From Acidimicrobiaceae bacterium (GTDB taxonomy: Bacteria; Actinomycetota; Acidimicrobiia; Acidimicrobiales; Palsa-688), in the NCBI GenBank assembly GCA_027334785.1, contig DAHWQF010000096.1:1-9588 (forward strand): a stretch of 9,588 nucleotides of DNA, in the 5' to 3' direction. Position 1 is the first letter of the stretch. Each line of letters begins with the position of its first letter. The notes under the pieces are model-generated. The model made no database searches, was not told where the DNA came from, and was given only the letters and a program-made list of their open reading frames with translations. A program made the translations under genes and the position numbers. This document shows positions 1 through 7,082 of this stretch, one piece after another.

Positions 1-628
1 GGTAGAGGGAGAAGTCCACCAGGCTCGCGGAGGCCGCCTGGCCGTCCACCAAGAAGTGGCGGTCCTCCAGGTGCCAGCCTCGTGGCCGCACGACGACGGT
101 CGGGTTGACAGGGCCTAGGGCGTACTCCTTGCCCTCTGGGCTAGTGAAGCTGATCTCCCGGCGCACGGCGTCCAGCAGGTTGACCTGGCCGCCGACCATG
201 TTGTCCCAGGTGGGGACGTTCGCGTCCTCCAAGTCGGCGAGCCACACGCTCGCCCCGGAGTTGAGGGCGTTTATGGCCATCTTCCGCTCGGTCGGGCCCG
301 TGATCTCGACCTTGCGCTCGACGAGGCCGGCTGCTGGGGGGGCGACCCGCCACGACGCCTCGCGGACGTCCTTGGTCTCGGGCAAGAAGCCAGGCAAGAG
401 GCCCTTGTCGAAGTCGTCCTGGCGCTCGGCCCGCCTTTGCAAGATGGCCTGGCGAGGCCCACGGAAGCGGCGCTCAAGCTCTACCAGCAGCTCGAGCGCA
501 GCCGTATTGAGGACTTCCAGGTAGCGATCGCTCGGGGCCTCGGTAATGCTAAGACCGGGCACGACAGCAGCTTGTTGGGCCAACTGATCCCCTTCTTCCG
601 CTATGCGAAAAGATACTTTCGACTTCAT
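1..628 (-). CDS. aceB: Malate synthase A, N-terminal part (runs off the left edge)
   Basis: Malate synthase condenses glyoxylate with acetyl-CoA to give malate in the cytosol (glyoxylate bypass or glyoxylate disposal). The frame is open from the ATG at 628 to the window edge, giving 209 residues; the usual length is about 530, so roughly 40 percent is visible. Residues 105-155 carry the family block with KVEITGPTERKMAINALNSG, then ADLEDANVPTWDN and GQVNLLDA; residues 167-187 carry KEYALG and VVVRPRGWHL, followed by SLVDFSLY. These match the AceB (A-type) form rather than the longer G-type. The catalytic C-terminal part lies outside the window. No strong Shine-Dalgarno precedes the ATG; an in-frame GTG 15 bases upstream is an alternative start. 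The gene follows the GHL6 gene on the same strand after 111 bases, so it could be read through from the sugar operon or have its own promoter. GC is high and typical of the flanks, not of the operon. Confidence 0.93.
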   Translation of the reverse strand, partial: MKSKVSFRIAEEGDQLAQQAAVVPGLSITEAPSDRYLEVLNTAALELLVELERRFRGPRQAILQRRAERQDDFDKGLLPGFLPETKDVREASWRVAPPAAGLVERKVEITGPTERKMAINALNSGASVWLADLEDANVPTWDNMVGGQVNLLDAVRREISFTSPEGKEYALGPVNPTVVVRPRGWHLEDRHFLVDGQAASASLVDFSLY

Positions 629-739
629 GATACGTGAGCCCACTTGCCGGTGCAAATCACTCTCTGCCCGGGACGCGAGTGATCACGGCTTCCCGTTAAG
701 CCAAGGCAAGCCCAGGGAGGGCGAGCCCATCCACCGCAC
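629..739. other. Intergenic gap upstream of malate synthase with a palindrome and a small hairpin
   Basis: This 111-base spacer separates the end of the sugar operon from aceB. It holds a perfect 8-base palindrome GTGATCAC at 679-686 and, directly beside it, a weak inverted repeat GGCTT/AAGCC (687-691 and 698-702, six-base loop). There is no T-run after the hairpin on either strand, so I do not call a terminator. The palindrome could be an operator for aceB, but 8 bases is short enough to occur by chance. I found no convincing -35/-10 pair. Confidence 0.3.
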
Positions 740-2857
740 CTAATCACCGAGGTCCACTGCTACCACCTCATGATCGGCCACTTCTGGTACCTCGATTTCG
801 ACCATCGAGCCTTCCACCTGGAAGTCGGCCGACCTACAAGCTCTCAGCAAACGCACAGACCGGGCACCCTTCACACCTATGCTCGGTGACCTGAGGACCA
901 CCCGAAGCGGCCCAACGGGCAGCAACTCTCGGTAGTAGCCGCGCATCGTCATCGGGTTGGTCAAGTTCACCAGATGAACGGTCAAAGAACCTGCCTGACT
1001 CCAGGCAGACACGTCGATCAGTCCTCGGCCGCTCACCTCCACAGGGAACGGTCTCCGAGACGCCCACCTCACCGCGTTGGACAAAAGCCGACCGTGATCG
1101 GGGTGCAAGACTTCCCAAAACGTTCGATCTATATCGAAGGGGAAATACGCCACCCGCCCAGCGCCGCGGTCGCCCAAGATTAGCTGCGGGGGCCCGGGCT
1201 CCGTATCGCGAACGTAAACTTCCTCCATCGGGAGGTCAGGGTACGACGCGACCAGGCGGAGCGGGGCGAGGTCGGCAGCAACCGTCATCTCGACAGGGAG
1301 CCGCGACACTCCATTGATCACACGAGTCGTGCTTTCGATCCCCGCAAGTGCCTCTGGCGCCCCCTCCTGTGCCAGGCTCAAGTAGCTATTTTGCATCGGG
1401 CCTTCGACGGGCCCAACCTTGCCTACTCCAAACAGCGCGCCGAGACCGAGTCCCTCTCTGCGGCCGCCCCGTTCGTCAAACAACGAGGTCGTGTGCGTCG
1501 CAACCAGCCCTCCACCACCCTCCACGAACTCCTCGAGGACGCGGCATTCCGCGTCACTGAGCATGGCAATATTAGGGAGGATTACCGCGTCGAAGCGTGC
1601 CAGATCGCAAGACGGCAGCTGGCTGTCGCCCAGCATGTCAAAAGGGATCCGGGCTTCCACAAGCGCCTGGTACATACCAGCCAGGTGGTCTTCCAGATCC
1701 CCACACGACTGCCCGGGCAGCCGCGCCATCCCTGCCCGTTGCGTGTACACCAAAGCGACTGTCGCCAGAGAACCTGTATTGCGCAGGTACCCCTCCCACT
1801 CCGCGTACTGCTGGTAGAGGTCCTTCACGGCACCTAGCCAGCGGCCGTCGGGCACAGTCGCTCCGAACTTGGTCCACCACGGCCTCATCCCATGTGCGAC
1901 GCTCTCGGCTACCCAAATCCTCAATTCCGCCACACTTTGCACGGAGTCCTTCCACCGATGCTTGCCCTCGAGGCCCACGCTAAAGATCGCCCCGACAGGC
2001 CGACCTGCCGACACCGACGCGAACGTTTTCGCGCACAGACCGCTATGCCATGGCGCCTGCTCCCCCTGTCGTCCCTGGTGGTCCGCAAAGAGTATGTCTA
2101 CGCCTCCGGCCAGGCGTGACAGGTCGAGATCAACTGTCCCTTCGGGAGGGCAACGCGACAGACCCGCGTTGGGCACGATCCTTGCCCGAGGGTTCACCGC
2201 TCCAATCGCATCCCCCCAGATCCGCACCAGATCGAAATACCTCTCCTGTTGCCACCCGAGATAGAGCCGCCTCAGGTCGTCGTCCTTCCCTCCCGGCTCC
2301 GGAAGGCCGAGCCCCGTCTCCCCAAAGAAGCGCGCACGGCAGTCGTCGCAATAGCAGACCCCGATGTTTCTCCAACGGTTGGTAAAGATACCCTGCACGT
2401 CATAACGAGATGCAATCTCTCGGTGGATTACAGTCATAACCTCGAAGTTGTACGCTCCAAGCATGCAGGTAAGCCACGCACCCGCCATGCTCCAGTGTGG
2501 ACGAGCCTGGCCATCAGGACCGCGCTGCACCCACTCGGGGTGCGCCCGAAAGGCATCCTCGTGGACGGCGTGAGGATCCGTGCGAGCAAGCACTGCCATG
2601 CCCTGGCGCCTGCAGCCCTCGACTAGCTCGCCAAAAGGATCACGCTCTCCCAGCCAACGGCTGCGGTGGTGGTAAGGGACGTCAGTGGGGTAATACGCCA
2701 CGTACCCACCAGCGCTGAGACAGACCCCGTCGGAACGAATCGTCTGAAAGTAGTCAAGCCAGAAGTCGACATCGATCGTCGCCGCGTCGCGTTCACTCAA
2801 CGTCAGCTGGGACCAACGCATTGGCTTGTCGGCCCAACCTACACCATTTTGCCTCAT
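740..2857 (-). CDS. GHL6-type TIM-barrel glycosidase-like protein with GH42 trimerisation-like domain
   Basis: About 705 residues from the ATG at 2857. I chose this start because it forms an ATGA overlap with the upstream stop (2854-2856); a longer reading from 2944 would add 29 low-complexity Arg-rich residues. A second ATG at 2821 (MRWSQLTL) is also plausible. Residues about 15-355 form a TIM-barrel of the GHL6 type: SDGVCLSAGGYVAYYPTD, ARTDPHAVHED, TNRW, a CYCDDC cluster (Cys168, 170, 173) and HGMRPWWTKFG. Residues about 365-460 form a GATase-like fold (FDAVILPNIAMLSD, FVEGGGGLVATH) as in GH42 trimerisation domains, without a catalytic Cys. A beta-rich C-terminus follows. There is no signal peptide, so it is probably cytosolic. 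It is the last gene of the transporter-glycosidase operon, so a carbohydrate role is likely. Hand alignment to the upstream GH42 shows neither catalytic Glu is kept, so hydrolase activity is not certain. I know of no assigned substrate for this family. Confidence 0.85.
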   Translation of the reverse strand: MRQNGVGWADKPMRWSQLTLSERDAATIDVDFWLDYFQTIRSDGVCLSAGGYVAYYPTDVPYHHRSRWLGERDPFGELVEGCRRQGMAVLARTDPHAVHEDAFRAHPEWVQRGPDGQARPHWSMAGAWLTCMLGAYNFEVMTVIHREIASRYDVQGIFTNRWRNIGVCYCDDCRARFFGETGLGLPEPGGKDDDLRRLYLGWQQERYFDLVRIWGDAIGAVNPRARIVPNAGLSRCPPEGTVDLDLSRLAGGVDILFADHQGRQGEQAPWHSGLCAKTFASVSAGRPVGAIFSVGLEGKHRWKDSVQSVAELRIWVAESVAHGMRPWWTKFGATVPDGRWLGAVKDLYQQYAEWEGYLRNTGSLATVALVYTQRAGMARLPGQSCGDLEDHLAGMYQALVEARIPFDMLGDSQLPSCDLARFDAVILPNIAMLSDAECRVLEEFVEGGGGLVATHTTSLFDERGGRREGLGLGALFGVGKVGPVEGPMQNSYLSLAQEGAPEALAGIESTTRVINGVSRLPVEMTVAADLAPLRLVASYPDLPMEEVYVRDTEPGPPQLILGDRGAGRVAYFPFDIDRTFWEVLHPDHGRLLSNAVRWASRRPFPVEVSGRGLIDVSAWSQAGSLTVHLVNLTNPMTMRGYYRELLPVGPLRVVLRSPSIGVKGARSVRLLRACRSADFQVEGSMVEIEVPEVADHEVVAVDLGD

Positions 2858-4947
2858 TGGAGCTCGAGGACCAGCGCGTCCCGCCCGTTCACCACAACGC
2901 CGAGGTCCCCATCGACAATCTTGACGGTCGCGGTGCCACCCCAATGAGGAGTGCCCTCGCTAAAACGCCCGAGCCTCTCGTTTATGTGTACACCGGCCCA
3001 GCGCGGTGACTTGGATGCATTTGTCAACCACAAGTAGGTCTTGTCCCGCGAGCGCTGGACCCGCGCCACCACACCGGGCTCGCTCACAGCCACGTGCGGC
3101 TTGACCCCTGCCCACGCGAGGAGCGCCTTGAACCACCCTCTCGCACCCGCCACTGCCTCCCGATAATAGCTCTCACCCACGGAGGTCCCGACAATCAAAG
3201 TCCGCCCCGATCCGAAGTGGTTATCTACAACGGCAATCGTCCCGTCACCGAAATGACCCAGCGCGCGCCCCCCGGCAAGCTCGTAGCGCTGCTTCACCAG
3301 GCCGCAACAGACTTCTTCCCCGCCCATCACAAACCGGTCCTCCCCACGCTCCAGCAGGTCGGGCGTAAACTCCGCTGAGAAACTTCGCACTCCAAACACC
3401 CTCCCAAGTCCACAGCCTGGCTGCTCGGGGCACATCCGGCCACCATCTGCAAAAAACCCGACGCACCCCTCTGCAATCAAGGTACCGCCGGCTGACACCC
3501 AGTCACTTAGCCGCTCCGCTGCCTCGCGTCCCAGCATCAGGGGCACGGGTAGGTACACGACGTCGTACGCGCTGATGTCGTCGAGGTGGACGAAGTCTGC
3601 TTGGACGTTAACGTCGAAAAAGCCCTTGTACGCGCCACACACCGCTCTCGCGTACGGCGCGCTATCACCGTGCTGGATATACGTCATCAGCTGACAATCG
3701 GGCACAACCACGATGCCAAGCTCACCTTGGACTGGCTTCGCCGCCCAAAGGGCCTCGCGCACTGAGTCGTTGGCCCATTGAGCGATCTCGGCAACTTGAG
3801 CTGATCGGTCCGTTGGCAGGCCGTCCGCGCCATAAGGTCCAAACGCATCAAACAAGGGGCCGTCCAGAAGGGGACGCCAACGCAGGTACTGGATCCCACG
3901 CGCGCCCCCAGCCATTGATACGAGGTTCCAGAGCCTCACATCCTCCGGCGACGCGATCCGTCCGTCGTCTCGCGGTCGCCCTATCACCTGCGGCTGTAAC
4001 CACAAAGGGCCACCTTGCATCTCAGCATGCCAAAATGGCTTTCCCTTCGCTGCTGCGCGCACCAAGTCCACCGCGTGCCACTGCCTCCACGCTTCGGCCC
4101 CCTTTCGAGCCACGACCCACGTAAACCCGTAGCTGTCCACTTCTGCCGCCGCCCGCCAATCGTCCGCCGCATTTTCCGCCAGGCTCGTGAGACTTCCAGC
4201 TATACCGTGCGCGGTGACCTTGTGACCTGGGTCCACCTCCCTTACGAGTTTTGAACGCCAGGACAAGTCCTCGTACGCGTGATCAGCACGAAAACGGATC
4301 CAGTCCAGCATCTCAGGATAACCCATACTGTCCGCTGGCGGGTGGACATCTTCCCAATCCGCCACACTGTACCGCCTCCAGGCGCGGGCAACCTCGCCGA
4401 GGGAGCCGTACCGCCTCTCGAGCCATCGCCGGAACTCCCCCACCGTTGCTTCGCAATAGCAGTAAGAGCTTGGGAGGTTGCACTCGTTCCAAAGGTCGTA
4501 GCCCCCGAGACCTGGGTGATCCCTGTAACGTTCTACTAGGGTGCGCAGAAACTGCTCGGCGGCAACACGAACCTCGCTGTGGTCAAGACAGAGCCCGGGA
4601 AAGCCTCCGACAGCGCTACTTACATTGACCCTGCTAACCGCCGCACGTCCATCCCGGCTTCGGAGCTCACACCCAGCGAACTTGCGAAACGCCCACTCCG
4701 GGGCGAAAGTGACATGCTCCGCAATAATGGTTTGAATACCGTACTTCCCGGCCAGATCCAATTGCTGGTCATAGTCCGACCAGTCAAATACACCGGGTGC
4801 AACCTCTATGGCAGACCACATGAACCAATGGCGAAACGTGTTCATCCCATCCCGCGCCGCCTGAGCGTAATCACGCTCCCAGTCCTCCCGCGGCGGATTG
4901 GACTTCCGGAAATACACCGCACCATAAGGAAACACAACTTCTCTCAC
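2854..4947 (-). CDS. GH42 beta-galactosidase-like glycoside hydrolase
   Basis: About 697 residues. The start is placed at the GTG at 4947, six bases after a perfect AAGGAGG (4954-4960); a TTG at 4953 is too close to that site. Residues about 8-385 are a GH42 TIM-barrel: FRHWFMWSAIEVAPGVFDW near the N-terminus, the acid/base Glu155 in YDLWNEC, and the nucleophile Glu309 in PFWHAEMQGGP, spaced 154 residues apart, close to known GH42 enzymes. Residues about 410-600 are the GATase-like trimerisation domain (YDVVYLPVPLMLG, AGGTLIAEG), and a beta-sandwich ends the protein. GH42 enzymes remove terminal beta-D-galactose (some act on alpha-L-arabinopyranose) from short oligosaccharides. There is no signal peptide, so it should act on imported substrate in the cytosol. 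Three of the four GH42 zinc cysteines appear present (Cys120, 163, 165), with Thr168 at the fourth. It lies 79 bases after the second permease and overlaps the next gene by 4 bases (ATGA). The exact substrate cannot be read from sequence. Confidence 0.92.
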   Translation of the reverse strand: MREVVFPYGAVYFRKSNPPREDWERDYAQAARDGMNTFRHWFMWSAIEVAPGVFDWSDYDQQLDLAGKYGIQTIIAEHVTFAPEWAFRKFAGCELRSRDGRAAVSRVNVSSAVGGFPGLCLDHSEVRVAAEQFLRTLVERYRDHPGLGGYDLWNECNLPSSYCYCEATVGEFRRWLERRYGSLGEVARAWRRYSVADWEDVHPPADSMGYPEMLDWIRFRADHAYEDLSWRSKLVREVDPGHKVTAHGIAGSLTSLAENAADDWRAAAEVDSYGFTWVVARKGAEAWRQWHAVDLVRAAAKGKPFWHAEMQGGPLWLQPQVIGRPRDDGRIASPEDVRLWNLVSMAGGARGIQYLRWRPLLDGPLFDAFGPYGADGLPTDRSAQVAEIAQWANDSVREALWAAKPVQGELGIVVVPDCQLMTYIQHGDSAPYARAVCGAYKGFFDVNVQADFVHLDDISAYDVVYLPVPLMLGREAAERLSDWVSAGGTLIAEGCVGFFADGGRMCPEQPGCGLGRVFGVRSFSAEFTPDLLERGEDRFVMGGEEVCCGLVKQRYELAGGRALGHFGDGTIAVVDNHFGSGRTLIVGTSVGESYYREAVAGARGWFKALLAWAGVKPHVAVSEPGVVARVQRSRDKTYLWLTNASKSPRWAGVHINERLGRFSEGTPHWGGTATVKIVDGDLGVVVNGRDALVLELQ

Positions 4948-4953
4948 CTGCAA

Positions 4954-4960
4954 CCTCCTT
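4954..4960 (-). promoter_or_regulatory. Shine-Dalgarno AAGGAGG that sets the GH42 start
   Basis: Read on the minus strand, AAGGAGG is followed by TTGCAG and then GTG. The six-base spacing favours the GTG at 4947 over the in-frame TTG at 4953, which directly abuts the site. This is the best ribosome binding site in the operon and suggests the glycosidase is well translated independently of the permeases. Confidence 0.8.
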
Positions 4961-5026
4961 GCCTAGCCAACCTTGCCTCCAGACATGGCCTTACTCCATG
5001 GAACGCTCGCCTTTCGCGCGCACCTG

Positions 5027-5899
5027 TTATGCCTTCACACTGGCACCGGTTAGTCCAGCAACTACAAAGCGTTGAAGGCCAATGTAAAGTACCACCACCG
5101 GCAACGCACTCGCCACGGATGCCGCCATTAACGTACCGTACTCCGGGAGCGCTTGGCCCTCTTCGTTTGACAGAAACTGATTTAGCGCCACGGCTACGGT
5201 GTGGGTGCCCGGCCCACTGATCGCGGTTGCAATCAGGAGATCCCCCCAGCCCACGAGGAAACTGAGTAACCCAGCCACTGCGAGCGCAGGGACGATCATC
5301 GGGATGATGACGCGCACGAACGCCTGCGGCATACTCGCGCCGTCGAGCCTTGCGGCGTCATCGAGGTCCCGTGGAACCGAGTCCACGTAGGCAGCGACAA
5401 ACCACGTCACGAGAGGCAAGGAGAAGGTCAGGTATGCAATTGCGACCGCCCAATACGTCCCGATCACCGAGATGTGCAACAGGCCCTGAATACCTGCCAT
5501 CACTATGACGAGGGGCAACAGGACCATCACGGTGGGAACTGACTGGAACCCAAGAAGCAGGGTAAGAAAGCTCGTCCTACCGCGGAACCGTGCCCTTGAG
5601 GACACGTAACCAGCCACGGCCCCCAGGAGCACCGCTGCACCGCTTGCCGAGCCACATATTATGACGCTATTGACCATCCCGGCACCGAGACCCGTCCCAG
5701 CCCACATCGTAAGGTAGTGAGACCAGGATAAGTGGGATGGCCACAGCGTCCCGGCGGCAACTTCAACATTTGGGGTCACCGACATGACAAGCATGTACCC
5801 AACCGGGACAATAATGCCCACGAGGATCACGGCCCGCGCAACGCTTCGTACGACAGGATGTAGCACGTCCGTTGGATCATAATGATACTGGCGAGCCAT
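5027..5899 (-). CDS. ABC sugar transporter inner-membrane permease, MalG type
   Basis: About 290 residues, normal for the MalG/UgpE class. It is one half of the transmembrane channel of a carbohydrate-importing ABC transporter. Six hydrophobic segments are visible, the first at about residues 23-41 and the last at about 260-278. The cytoplasmic EAA loop that docks on the ATPase reads VPRDLDDAARLDGAS then PQAFVRVIIPMIVPAL (about 175-205); the usual EAA is DAA, with the invariant Gly retained. The C-terminus ends GLTGASVKA, typical of MalG-like permeases. Two tandem ATGs occur (5902 and 5899). GGAGGG at 5904-5909 is spaced better for 5899, giving a TGATG one-base overlap with the upstream permease stop, so the two halves are translationally coupled. 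No ATPase gene is nearby, so a shared MsmX/MsiK-like ATPase elsewhere is inferred. Confidence 0.95.
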   Translation of the reverse strand: MARQYHYDPTDVLHPVVRSVARAVILVGIIVPVGYMLVMSVTPNVEVAAGTLWPSHLSWSHYLTMWAGTGLGAGMVNSVIICGSASGAAVLLGAVAGYVSSRARFRGRTSFLTLLLGFQSVPTVMVLLPLVIVMAGIQGLLHISVIGTYWAVAIAYLTFSLPLVTWFVAAYVDSVPRDLDDAARLDGASMPQAFVRVIIPMIVPALAVAGLLSFLVGWGDLLIATAISGPGTHTVAVALNQFLSNEEGQALPEYGTLMAASVASALPVVVLYIGLQRFVVAGLTGASVKA

Positions 5900-6939
5900 C
5901 ATGCCCTCCGTCCAGAAAACACATACCAGATATACATGACAATAGGGACGATTATGGCGATCACTCCCATCACTGCCACAGCATCCGCGAGGCCGAAGTT
6001 GTACAGCGAGTAAGCGGCCTCATAGCTTGTCGTTGACAGGACCGAGACGCCTGTGGGTGGTGCCGTCCCGAATAATACATATGGAAGAGTAAAGTCGTTA
6101 TAGTGCGCAAAGGTCGACAACACGGCTCCGACCGCCAGAAGCTTGCGGATCCCCGGGTAGGTGATGAACCGAAATTTCTGCCAACGGCTCGCCCCATCGA
6201 TTTCAGCCGCCTCATAGCGCTCTCTCGGAATACCCTGCAAAGCTGCAAGAGCAAACAGATAAATAAAGCCCCAGGCCAACCAACTGTCTACACCAACCAG
6301 CGTCGCGAAGCTATGGTCCCCAACCAGCAGCCGGTTAGCGCCACCGCCTAGGCCGATCGTCCTCCGAAAGGTGTCTAACAACCCTGTATGCGGCGTCAAA
6401 ATGCTGTACCAGAGGTACGAGGCCGTAAAGAGCGGGAGAGCCGTTGGAACTAGGTAGAGAGCGCGTATGACGGGCGTAGCCCTAGATGTTCTGCGGCAGA
6501 CCGTCAAGGCCGCGACCACACCGACGACGAGAGCAATAATTGTCGTGAGCACCGAGTACTCAAGGGTGTGCCAGATAGCGTTAAGGCCAGAGACCGGCAA
6601 CCCGCCTCCGCCGGTAAAGGCCTGGGAAAAATTGTGCAGGCCAACCCAGGGCGCACTAAACCAATGCGAAAGCGTCGAGAAGGTGAGCAGGCGAAACGAG
6701 CTCAGCACCCCGATTACCGCCGGCGCCAGGTCGATCACCAAAAGGACGATGGCAGCCGGGACCATTAGCACCACTAAAGGCCGGAGGTCACGACGAAACA
6801 GAGCGCCATTGTCGCGGCGGCGCGCCCTCGACGCGCTCGGTCGCGTGCTCGGCCCAGCCGACCGGACGTCAAGATCGGTCCGTGCCTTGAACGGGCCGCC
6901 TTTAGCCAACTGTGATCCTGTTTCGGCTCCACGGCTCAT
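5899..6939 (-). CDS. ABC sugar transporter inner-membrane permease, MalF/UgpA type
   Basis: 346 residues. It is the other half of the sugar-import channel and pairs with the downstream permease. A basic, low-complexity N-terminus of about 50 residues (ending RARRRDNGALFRRD) precedes six membrane segments at about 53-80, 126-147, 158-180, 212-234, 266-288 and 317-342. The EAA loop is clear: PRERYEAAEIDGASRWQKF then ITYPGI (about 239-264). The start ATG at 6939 has only a weak GAGAG (6944-6948) four bases upstream, preceded by a run of seven A residues in the mRNA (6949-6955), which may aid ribosome access. It follows the binding-protein gene after 143 bases containing a strong stem-loop, so its expression may be lower than that of the binding protein. 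The long N-terminal tail is somewhat unusual; I saw no convincing internal start that would remove it. Confidence 0.95.
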   Translation of the reverse strand: MSRGAETGSQLAKGGPFKARTDLDVRSAGPSTRPSASRARRRDNGALFRRDLRPLVVLMVPAAIVLLVIDLAPAVIGVLSSFRLLTFSTLSHWFSAPWVGLHNFSQAFTGGGGLPVSGLNAIWHTLEYSVLTTIIALVVGVVAALTVCRRTSRATPVIRALYLVPTALPLFTASYLWYSILTPHTGLLDTFRRTIGLGGGANRLLVGDHSFATLVGVDSWLAWGFIYLFALAALQGIPRERYEAAEIDGASRWQKFRFITYPGIRKLLAVGAVLSTFAHYNDFTLPYVLFGTAPPTGVSVLSTTSYEAAYSLYNFGLADAVAVMGVIAIIVPIVMYIWYVFSGRRA

Positions 6940-7011
6940 GATTCTCTCTTTTTTTCGAGGAGTTCTAGCCCCGGGGGCGCCCTGGGTTGGCGACGCGGCA
7001 TTGAGAGGGGA

Positions 7012-7052
7012 GCACCGCGAGTCCCCTACAGAGCCTCTGGGTCTCGCGGTGC
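7012..7052 (-). repeat. Intercistronic stem-loop between binding-protein and permease genes
   Basis: A perfect 10-base inverted repeat GCACCGCGAG (7012-7021) and CTCGCGGTGC (7043-7052) encloses 21 bases. After one T-T mismatch (7022/7042) three more pairs, CCC (7023-7025) with GGG (7039-7041), extend the stem. No T-run follows on the minus strand, so it is not a classical intrinsic terminator. Its place just after the binding-protein stop matches hairpins known between malE and malF-type genes, where they protect the upstream mRNA and make binding protein more abundant than permease. That role here is inferred. Confidence 0.75.
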
Positions 7053-7082
7053 AGGTCCCACGTGAACGACAAGCGAGGACGT

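Noticed and set aside
105..524. 139-codon plus-strand open frame at the left edge
   Set aside because: It is antisense to malate synthase A, whose conserved family motifs on the minus strand are unmistakable.
1391..1837. 148-codon plus-strand open frame inside the GHL6 gene
   Set aside because: Antisense to a well-supported conserved protein, no ribosome site and no recognisable motif.
2858..2944. 29-residue N-terminal extension of the GHL6 protein from a start at 2944
   Set aside because: It would overlap the GH42 gene by 91 bases, is Arg/Gly rich and unlike the family. The ATGA junction at 2854-2857 is the more likely start.
4579..5220. 213-codon plus-strand open frame
   Set aside because: It spans the end of the GH42 and permease genes on the opposite strand, has no ribosome site, and its Pro/Arg/Leu-rich product resembles nothing known. 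It is an antisense shadow of high-GC coding DNA.
6949..6955. Run of seven T on the plus strand near an inverted GC-rich stretch (6970-6985), as a possible terminator
   Set aside because: For plus-strand transcription the T-run precedes the GC-rich part, and for the minus strand it reads as A. Neither orientation gives a stem followed by T.
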